From: Streptomyces sp. P3
GTDB lineage: Bacteria > Actinomycetota > Actinomycetes > Streptomycetales > Streptomycetaceae
Reading direction: 5' to 3'
Assembly: GCF_003032475.1 (NCBI RefSeq)
Contig: NZ_CP028369.1
Coordinates: forward strand, 5,394,001-5,458,000
DNA length: 64,000 nucleotides
This document shows positions 57,681 through 64,000 of this stretch, piece after piece (the first letter of the stretch is position 1; each line of letters starts with the position of its first letter). The notes beneath the pieces are model-generated. The model had not been told where the DNA came from. It worked only from the letters and a program-made list of their open reading frames with translations, and did no database searches. A program made the translations under genes and the position numbers.

Positions 57681-60600
57681 CTGACGGAGGGGGGCCTCGG
57701 TGCCGAGAGCGCGGGGGACGCCGGGGGAACAGCTGTGACGGAGCAGTCGGACGAGCCCATCGCCATCGTGGCGATGGGCTGCCGTCTGCCCGGTGGCGCC
57801 CGCACGCCCCAGGAGCTGTGGGACCTGCTCGTGGCGGAGACGGACGCGGTCGGCCCGCTCCCCGACGACCGGGGCTGGAACCTGGACCGGCTCCTGGGTG
57901 ACGAAAGCAGCGGCGGTGGAAAGTCGTCCGCCCGGCAGGGTGCGTTCCTGGCGGATGCCGGGCGGTTCGACGAGGCGTTCTTCGGGATATCGCCGCGTGA
58001 GGCGCTGGCGATGGATCCGCAGCAGCGGCTGCTGCTGGAGACGGCCTGGGAGACCTTCGAACGCGCGGGCATCGACCCGGTCTCACTGAAGGGCAGCCGG
58101 ACAGGCGTCTTCGCCGGTGTGATGCACGGGGGCTACGGTCCCGGCCTCCACGAGCGGGCCCCCGAGAACCTGGAGGGCTACCTCGGCAACGGATCGGCCG
58201 TCAGTGTCGCCTCCGGCCGCATCTCCTACACGCTGGGTCTGCTGGGGCCGGCGATCACGGTGGACACGGCGTGTTCGTCTTCGCTGGTGGCGATCCACCT
58301 GGCGGCGCAGTCGCTGCGACAGGGCGAGTGCACCCTCGCCCTCGCGGGGGGTGCCACGGTCATGTCGACGCCCGGCGCACTCGTGGAGTTCAGCCGCCAG
58401 GGGGCGCTCTCGGCCGACGGGCGGTGCCGGGCGTTCGCCGCCGGGGCGAGCGGCACCGGCTTCGCCGAGGGCGTCGGCCTGGTCCTGCTGGAACGGCTGT
58501 CGGACGCACGTCGGCTGGGACATCCGGTCCTGGCCGTGGTGCGGGGTTCGGCCCTGAACCAGGACGGCGCCTCCAACGGTCTCACCGCCCCGAACGGCCC
58601 CGCGCAGCAGCGGGTGATCCGCACCGCCCTGGCGCAGGCCGGCCTCTCCCCGTCCGAGATCGGCGCCGTCGAGGCACACGGCACCGGAACCACGCTCGGC
58701 GACCCCATCGAGGCACAGGCGCTCCTGGCCACCTACGGCCAGGACCGTCCGGCCGGAGAACCCCTGCTGCTGGGTTCGGTGAAGTCGAACATCGGCCACA
58801 CCCAGGCCGCGGCCGGTGTCGTCGGCGTCATCAAGATGGTCATGGCGCTGAGCCATGACACGCTGCCCCGGACCCTCCACGTCGACGCACCCTCACCCCA
58901 CGTCGACTGGAGCACAGGCCGACTCCAGCTCCTGACCGAATCCCGGCCCTGGCCGCGCACCGGCACCCCCCGCCGCGCAGGCGTCTCCTCCTTCGGCGCC
59001 AGTGGGACGAACGCGCATCTGATCCTGGAGGAGGCGCCCGCCGAGCTCGTTCCCGCGGCCGTCGCCGGACCGTCGGGAGTGAGGGCGCCGATGCTGCTGT
59101 CGGGGCGTGGGGAGGGCGCGCTGCGGGCCCAGTCCGCACGGCTGGCGGACTTCCTGGAACGTCACCCCGAGCTGCCGGCCGACACGGTGGCAGGGATGCT
59201 GGCCGGCTCACGGACCGTGTTCGAACACCGAGCCGCAATCGCCGGAAACGACCGCACACAACTGGTGACACGCCTGCGCGCACTGGCTGACGCGGATGCG
59301 GACGACCACGCCGACGTGGTGCGCGGCACCGGTCGCCGACTGGGCGATCCCGCTTTCGTCTTTCCCGGTCAGGGCGCCCAGTGGCCCACCATGGCCGTCG
59401 AACTCCTCGACGACGACGGTCCTTTCGCGCAGCGTCTGCAGGAGTGCCGTGAGGCTCTGCGGCCCTTCGTCGACTGGGACCTGTTCGCCGTGCTGCGCGG
59501 TGAACCGGACCAGCCCGACTTTGATCGCGTGGACGTCGTCCAGCCGGCCCTGTGGGCCGTCAAGGTCTCCCTCGCCGCACAGTGGCGGGCCGCAGGCGTC
59601 CGGCCCGCCGCGGTGGTCGGTCACTCACAGGGCGAGATCGCCGCCGCCACGGTGTCCGGCGCGCTCACCCTCGCCGACGGCGCGCGCATCGTCACCCTGC
59701 GCTCGCAGCTCATCACCCGCATCGCCGGCCGCGGCGGAATGATCTCCCTGGCGCTGCCACGAGACCGGACCGAAGCGATCGCCGCCGACCTCGGACTGGA
59801 CATCGGAGCGGTCAACAGCCCCGCCAACACCGTCCTGTCCGGTCCCACACAAGCACTCGACCGACTCGTCGCCTGGTGCGAGAAACACGAGACGCGTTAC
59901 CGACGGGTCCTCATCGACTACGCCTCGCACTCCGTCCACGCCGAAGTGATCAAGGACGAGATCCTCGAAGCGCTCGCACCCGTCACACCGCGCAGTGGTG
60001 ACCTGCCCTTCTACTCCTCCCTGACGGGCGGCCCGGTCGACGGCACCGAACTCGACGCCGACTACTGGTACCGCAACCTGCGTCACACCGTCGACTACGA
60101 AACGGCCATCCGCGCCCTGGCCCACAGCGGCGTCACCGCTTTCATCGAGGTCAGTCCCCACCCCGTCCTCACCCTGCCGACCCAGGAAACACTGGAAACA
60201 CTCGACGACCTCACCGAGCAACCCGCCGTCCTCGCCACACTCCACCGTGGCCACGGCGACGCCCACGACTGGACCCGCGCGCTCAGCACCGCGTGGACAC
60301 AGGGCGTCACCCTCCACCCGACCCCGACCCGCACTCCCGTCCACCCCGACCTGCCAACCTACCCCTTCCAAGGCACCCACCACTGGCTCAACACACCGAC
60401 AGGCGGCGACCCGCAGTCGTTCGGCCTGCGCCCCGTCGTGCACCCGCTGCTGGGCGCCGCGATCCATCGCGCGGACGAGGACGGCGTGGTGTTCACCGGA
60501 CGGGTCTCCACGGCCACGCATCCATGGCTGGCCGACCACGTGGTGCGCGGGTCCGTCCTGTTTCCCGGAACGGCTTTCGTCGAGGCCGCGATCCGGGCGG

Positions 60601-63600
60601 GTGACGAGGTGGGCGCCCCCTGTCTGGAAGAACTGGTCCTCGAGGCCCCGCTCGTGGTCGCGGCACAGCAGACCGTCAGCCTGCAGGTGACCGTCGGGGC
60701 GCCGGACGGGTCGGGGCGCCGTGCGGTGAGCGTCCACTCGGCGCCGCAGAGCGGCGCCGAATCGACGGCCGACCCGCTGTGGTCCCGGCACGCCCATGGC
60801 TTCCTCGTCCCCGCCCTGCCGGCTGACAGCGCCGCCGCCGAAGCGCTCGCGACCTGGCCGCCGCAGGGCGCGCAGGCGATGCCCGTCGCGGACGCCTACG
60901 AGCGGATGGCCCGGGCCGGATACGGTTACGGTCCCGCTTTTCGAGGCCTGCGAGCCGTGTGGCACAGGGACGCGGAGGTCTTCGCCGAGATCGCCCTGCC
61001 CGAAGGGGAGACCGCCGACGGCTGGAGTCTGCACCCGGCGTTGCTGGACGCGGCCCTGCACCCCGACGTCCTGGGCGAGGTGGACAGGGACGAATCCGGG
61101 CCGCTCAACCTGCCGTTCTCCTGGCACGACGTACGACTGCACGCGGCCGGGGCCACCACGCTGCGGGTCCGGCTGACCCGGCCGGAGCCGGAGGGCGTCG
61201 CGCTGCTCGCCGTGGACCCGGCGGGAGCCCTTGTCGTCTCCGTGAGCACCCTGGCGACGCGGCCCATGGCGGAGGCGGCTTCCGCAGCGGACGACACCGT
61301 CCGGCAGATGCTGCTGCACACGCGGTGGCAGCCCGTGACCACCCCGCCCGAGCCACAGCCCGCGGGTCGCTGGCTCGCGGTGGGACCCGACGCCGCGCAT
61401 GTCGCCTCCGCCCTCACCGACGCGGGCTTCGACGCGCACGGGGTGCCGGACCTGGCGGCGGACACCACGGGGCCCGCGCCCGACACCCTGCTCGTGTTCG
61501 GTGACCATCCCCGGCCGGAAGCCGCCGGCACCTCGGCCGAGGTCCACGCGCGCGTGCAACTCGCCCTCGCGCAGGTGCAGCACTGGTTGCGCGACGAACG
61601 GTACGAGGCCACCCGTCTTGTTCTCACGACCCGTGGCGCTGTGGCGGCCGAGTCGGCGTCCGGCGTCACCGACCTGGCCGGGGCCTCCGTATGGGGTCTC
61701 GCCCGGACGGTGCAGGCCGAACACCCCGGACGTCTCGTCCTGATCGACCTGGACCCCGAGGCGGACTCCGCCGCCGCGGACGTGGCCGGGCTGCGCGCCG
61801 CGGTCGCGTCCGACGAGCCGCAGAGTGCCGTTCGCGCGGGCCTTGTTCTGGTCCCCCGCCTGACGCGTGCAGCCGACCTCGCGTCCGAAGAGCCGCGGAC
61901 GCTCGATCCCGAAGGCGTCACGCTCGTCACCGGCGGAACCACCGGCCTGGGCCGGCTCGTCGCCCGGCACATGGTCGCCGCACACGGCGCCCGCCACCTG
62001 TTGCTACTGAGCAGAAGCGGCCGCACCGCCGAAGGCACCGCCGACCTGATCGACGAACTCACCGCCCTGGGCGCGTCGGTGACCGTCGAAGCGTGCGACG
62101 TGGCCGACCGGGAGGCCCTGGCATCGGTGCTCTCCGGCCTCGACCGGCCCCTGACCGCCGTGGTGCACAGCGCCGGCGTCCTCGACGACGGGACGGTGTC
62201 CGGCCTTTCCCCGGAGCAGGTCGCCACCGTGTTGCGGCCCAAGGTGGACGCGGCACTGCATCTGCACGACCTCACGCGCGACGCCGACCTGAAGCGCTTC
62301 GTCCTGTTCTCGTCGGTCGCCGGCATCCTGGGCGGTCCGGGACAGGCCAACTATGCCGCGGCCAACGCCTTCCTCGACGCCCTCGCGGAGCACCGGCGCT
62401 CACTCGGACTGCCCGCCACCGCGGTGGCCTGGGGCCTGTGGGAGGCCGGCGGTCTGACCGCGCACCTGGGCACCACCGACCGCGTCCGCATCGCCCGCAA
62501 CGGCGTCCGGCCGCTCGACGCCGATCAGGGACTCGCGCTCCTGGACGCCGCCGTCGACCGGCGAGGGGCCGCCTTCGTGGCCGCGTTCCTCGACCACGCC
62601 GCCCTGCGACGGCGTTCCGGCGGGGTGCCCACCCTGCTGAGCGGTCTCGTCCGCGCTGTCACGCGCCGTACCGCCGCCGTCGAATCCGGTGACGCGCGGG
62701 ACACCGGCGCCTGGCTCGCCGGGCTCTCGTCGAAGGAGGCCGAACACGCCCTGCTCGACGCGGTGCGCCGGCACGCCGCGGCCGTTCTGGGACACGAGTC
62801 GCCGCAGGCCGTACGCGCCGACAGCGCGTTCAAGGACATCGGCTTCGACTCGCTGTCCGCCGTAGAACTGCGCAACCGCCTCAACACCGCGACCGGCCTC
62901 CGGCTGGCCCCGACCGTGATCTTCGACCATCCGACCCCGCAGGCCCTGGCGGCGCACCTGGCCGAGAGCCGCGACGGAGCCACGGCGACGGCGGCCGTCC
63001 CGGCGCTCCGGGCGAGCTCCAGCACGGACACGGATCCCGTCGCCATCGTCGCGATGGGGTGCCGCCTGCCCGGTGGGGTCGAGGGCCCCGAGGACCTGTG
63101 GGAGTTGCTGCGCTCCGGAACCGATGCGATCGGTGACTTCCCCACGGACCGCGGCTGGGACCTGGACGCCCTGTACGACCCCGACCCGGACAGACCCGGC
63201 ACTTCCTATTCCCGCAGCGGTGGCTTCCTGGCGGATGCCGGGCGGTTCGACGAGGCGTTCTTCGGGATATCGCCGCGTGAGGCGCTGGCGATGGATCCGC
63301 AGCAGCGGCTGCTGCTGGAGACGGCCTGGGAGACCTTCGAACGCGCGGGCATCGACCCGACATCCCTCGGCAACAGCACGGCCGGCGTGTTCGTCGGCGC
63401 GATCGCCCAGGAGTACGGCTCGACCTTGCTGCACGAAGCCCCTGACGGACTGGACGGCATGCTCCTCACGGGCAACGCCACGAGTGTGATCTCCGGGCGG
63501 CTCTCGTATCTGCTGGGTCTGCTGGGGCCGGCGATCACGGTGGACACGGCGTGTTCGTCTTCGCTGGTGGCGATCCACCTGGCGGCGCAGTCGCTGCGGC

Positions 63601-64000
63601 AGGGCGAGTGCACCCTGGCCCTCGCGGGCGGCGCCACCGTCATGTCCACCCCCGGTACGTTCACCGCCTTCAGCCGGCAGCGCGCGATGTCCTCCGACGG
63701 GCGGTGCCGGGCGTTCGCCGCCGGGGCGAGCGGCACCGGCTTCGCCGAGGGCGTCGGCCTGGTCCTGCTGGAACGACTGTCGGACGCACGCAGACTCGGG
63801 CATCCGGTGCTGGCGGTGGTGCGGGGTTCGGCGGTCAACCAGGACGGCGCCTCCAACGGTCTCACCGCCCCGAACGGCCCCGCGCAGCAGCGGCTGATCC
63901 GCACCGCCCTGGCGCAGGCCGGCCTCTCCCCGGCCGAGATCGGCGCCGTCGAGGCACACAGCACCGGCAGCACCCTCGGCGACCCCATCGAGGCGCAGGC
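55788..64000 (+). CDS. Type I PKS starting with CoA-ligase loading module; truncated at right edge
   Basis: Open from GTG 55788 to the window end (2737 codons seen, no stop); the frame holds at every motif checked, including both KS active sites. Order: acyl-CoA-ligase-like adenylation domain, ACP, KS-AT-DH-KR-ACP, KS (cut). There is no N-terminal docking helix (MTEERSVAFVRPLHEILRDHAL), as expected for the first subunit. The ligase domain should activate a free carboxylic acid as adenylate and load it on Ser593. GTG is preferred because it follows GGAAG by 7 nt and gives the usual adenylation-domain N-terminus. Although last in the window, this protein should start the assembly line. Its two KS domains share near-identical DNA blocks. 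Confidence 0.96.
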   Translation, partial: MTEERSVAFVRPLHEILRDHALQRADERAFQDSRRSVTYGALEQRTRFLAGHLAALGVGRGERVLLRVGNRVEMVESCLAVTRAGAVGVPVDPRSSDTELAHHLADSGARTVISGAAQVSQVVRIGRSSGLDCNLIVVGAAEPVAGATDFEHLAVTPPPVDARDDLDLDETAWILYTSGTTGRPKGVVTTQRKSLWATAACTVPILGLSAADRLVWPMPLYHAASHNIGVLATLAVGAFAHFLEGSAPDEIMEAVGSEQATFLVASPTTYHRMVDLARERGLALPKLRVCMAAGSACPPALHEAFEDTFGIRLLDSYGSSETGGAITTQALTGPRALGTTGTPLPGLTLRLTDALTGEEVAVGHEGEIWVNSPATMTGYHNAPEATRAVLVDGWYRTGDLGRQDPAGRLTLTGRVKELIIRGGENIHPAEVEHVLARVPGVAEAAVTGRPHTVLGEVPVAYLVPGPEGPAGIDTRELLETCRRELSYFKVPDEFHVIDGIPRTAAGKTARRRLAELPSTLLVVNPSVNVRPQPAAEGPTGAAPAATPVSAGTVLPTTRHGLLGLVRSVVADILGLASEDVTADRPLHELGFTSLAAVTLRDRLSAASGHRLSAAVAYDHPTPQALARYLDGLTEGGLGAESAGDAGGTAVTEQSDEPIAIVAMGCRLPGGARTPQELWDLLVAETDAVGPLPDDRGWNLDRLLGDESSGGGKSSARQGAFLADAGRFDEAFFGISPREALAMDPQQRLLLETAWETFERAGIDPVSLKGSRTGVFAGVMHGGYGPGLHERAPENLEGYLGNGSAVSVASGRISYTLGLLGPAITVDTACSSSLVAIHLAAQSLRQGECTLALAGGATVMSTPGALVEFSRQGALSADGRCRAFAAGASGTGFAEGVGLVLLERLSDARRLGHPVLAVVRGSALNQDGASNGLTAPNGPAQQRVIRTALAQAGLSPSEIGAVEAHGTGTTLGDPIEAQALLATYGQDRPAGEPLLLGSVKSNIGHTQAAAGVVGVIKMVMALSHDTLPRTLHVDAPSPHVDWSTGRLQLLTESRPWPRTGTPRRAGVSSFGASGTNAHLILEEAPAELVPAAVAGPSGVRAPMLLSGRGEGALRAQSARLADFLERHPELPADTVAGMLAGSRTVFEHRAAIAGNDRTQLVTRLRALADADADDHADVVRGTGRRLGDPAFVFPGQGAQWPTMAVELLDDDGPFAQRLQECREALRPFVDWDLFAVLRGEPDQPDFDRVDVVQPALWAVKVSLAAQWRAAGVRPAAVVGHSQGEIAAATVSGALTLADGARIVTLRSQLITRIAGRGGMISLALPRDRTEAIAADLGLDIGAVNSPANTVLSGPTQALDRLVAWCEKHETRYRRVLIDYASHSVHAEVIKDEILEALAPVTPRSGDLPFYSSLTGGPVDGTELDADYWYRNLRHTVDYETAIRALAHSGVTAFIEVSPHPVLTLPTQETLETLDDLTEQPAVLATLHRGHGDAHDWTRALSTAWTQGVTLHPTPTRTPVHPDLPTYPFQGTHHWLNTPTGGDPQSFGLRPVVHPLLGAAIHRADEDGVVFTGRVSTATHPWLADHVVRGSVLFPGTAFVEAAIRAGDEVGAPCLEELVLEAPLVVAAQQTVSLQVTVGAPDGSGRRAVSVHSAPQSGAESTADPLWSRHAHGFLVPALPADSAAAEALATWPPQGAQAMPVADAYERMARAGYGYGPAFRGLRAVWHRDAEVFAEIALPEGETADGWSLHPALLDAALHPDVLGEVDRDESGPLNLPFSWHDVRLHAAGATTLRVRLTRPEPEGVALLAVDPAGALVVSVSTLATRPMAEAASAADDTVRQMLLHTRWQPVTTPPEPQPAGRWLAVGPDAAHVASALTDAGFDAHGVPDLAADTTGPAPDTLLVFGDHPRPEAAGTSAEVHARVQLALAQVQHWLRDERYEATRLVLTTRGAVAAESASGVTDLAGASVWGLARTVQAEHPGRLVLIDLDPEADSAAADVAGLRAAVASDEPQSAVRAGLVLVPRLTRAADLASEEPRTLDPEGVTLVTGGTTGLGRLVARHMVAAHGARHLLLLSRSGRTAEGTADLIDELTALGASVTVEACDVADREALASVLSGLDRPLTAVVHSAGVLDDGTVSGLSPEQVATVLRPKVDAALHLHDLTRDADLKRFVLFSSVAGILGGPGQANYAAANAFLDALAEHRRSLGLPATAVAWGLWEAGGLTAHLGTTDRVRIARNGVRPLDADQGLALLDAAVDRRGAAFVAAFLDHAALRRRSGGVPTLLSGLVRAVTRRTAAVESGDARDTGAWLAGLSSKEAEHALLDAVRRHAAAVLGHESPQAVRADSAFKDIGFDSLSAVELRNRLNTATGLRLAPTVIFDHPTPQALAAHLAESRDGATATAAVPALRASSSTDTDPVAIVAMGCRLPGGVEGPEDLWELLRSGTDAIGDFPTDRGWDLDALYDPDPDRPGTSYSRSGGFLADAGRFDEAFFGISPREALAMDPQQRLLLETAWETFERAGIDPTSLGNSTAGVFVGAIAQEYGSTLLHEAPDGLDGMLLTGNATSVISGRLSYLLGLLGPAITVDTACSSSLVAIHLAAQSLRQGECTLALAGGATVMSTPGTFTAFSRQRAMSSDGRCRAFAAGASGTGFAEGVGLVLLERLSDARRLGHPVLAVVRGSAVNQDGASNGLTAPNGPAQQRLIRTALAQAGLSPAEIGAVEAHSTGSTLGDPIEAQ
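57757..62965 (+). other. PKS module G1: KS-AT(methylmalonyl)-DH-KR-ACP
   Basis: KS Cys829. AT Ser1280 in GHSQG and YASH at 1378-1381: methylmalonyl-CoA. DH His1584 in HVVRGSVLFP and Asp1754 in LLDAALH. KR LVTGGTTGLG from 2046, LDD at 2132-2134 (B type), Tyr2189. ACP Ser2355. Predicted first extension: alpha-methyl trans-alkene next to the starter. Confidence 0.93.
57945..58495 (+). repeat. KS block repeats, copy 1 (matches 63225-63775)
   Basis: Three runs are identical to the KS of the next module at a constant 5280-bp offset: 57945-58079 (135 bp), 58232-58318 (87 bp) and about 58414-58495. They are separated by diverged stretches. The patchy pattern suggests short-tract conversion between neighbouring KS domains. 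Confidence 0.8.
63034..64000 (+). other. PKS module G2 (partial): KS with altered HGTGT motif
   Basis: KS N-terminal two thirds only. Active Cys2589 in DTACSSSL. The first histidine motif reads HSTGS (His2724-Ser2728) instead of the near-invariant HGTGT seen in all eleven complete KS domains of the window. The window ends a few codons later, so the rest of the module is unknown. Confidence 0.9.
63225..63775 (+). repeat. KS block repeats, copy 2
   Basis: Partner of 57945-58495, in the truncated module G2. The diverged stretches between the identical runs correspond to KS surface and substrate-facing segments that differ between modules G1 and G2. Confidence 0.8.

Noticed and set aside
55788..64000. 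Possible frameshift in the last PKS gene
   Set aside because: Codon phase from GTG 55788 is preserved at every motif checked: ACP Ser593, both KS cysteines, AT Ser1280, DH His1584, KR Tyr2189 and ACP Ser2355.

Overview
The window is about 73% GC by eye, with almost every third codon position G or C and a single in-frame TTA codon. That is typical of Streptomyces or a close actinomycete. Essentially all of it is one large modular type I polyketide synthase (PKS) gene cluster, transcribed entirely on the + strand. I see no rRNA, tRNA, insertion sequence, CRISPR array or integration site.

Layout. (1) 1-8028 is the 3' part of a PKS gene: a partial methylmalonyl module with KR, then a malonyl module with DH and KR, then a docking tail. 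(2) A hairpin at 8040-8076 separates it from a two-gene insert: a long-form glucose-1-phosphate thymidylyltransferase (8124-9191) overlapping by 4 nt a futalosine-hydrolase-like gene (9188-9982). (3) 10266-34298 is a giant five-module PKS (8010 aa). (4) 34365-44534 is a two-module PKS carrying the TTA codon. (5) 44572-55440 is a two-module PKS ending in a thioesterase. (6) A 347-bp gap holds a perfect 16-bp-stem terminator and small tandem repeats. (7) 55788 to the right edge starts a new PKS gene with a CoA-ligase/ACP loading module, one complete methylmalonyl module, and a second KS cut by the window end.

How it works together. The last gene (loading) should act first. The 1-8028, 10266-34298, 34365-44534 and 44572-55440 proteins should act last, in that order, joined by C- and N-terminal coiled-coil docking segments, with release by the thioesterase. 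Numbering from the released carboxyl, these modules predict: C2=C3, 4-Me, 5-OH, 7-OH, C8=C9, saturated C10-C11, 12-Me, 13-OH, 15-keto, 17-OH, 19-OH, C20=C21, 22-Me, 23-OH. This is a polyhydroxylated large macrolactone. The C15 ketone (from a KR-less module) could close on the C19 hydroxyl as a six-membered hemiketal.

The most informative context is the nucleotide-sugar gene translationally coupled to a futalosine-pathway gene in the middle of the PKS. Futalosine-pathway homologues are known in the cluster of the glycosylated naphthoquinone macrolides PM100117/PM100118. The simplest reading is therefore a macrolide carrying deoxysugars and a menaquinone-like naphthoquinone. The sugar, quinone, tailoring and regulatory genes that would prove this are outside the window.

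The PKS genes are also visibly mosaic. Several KS and AT segments use a distinct TTG/GTG-rich codon style and recur almost identically in different modules, consistent with recent gene conversion.
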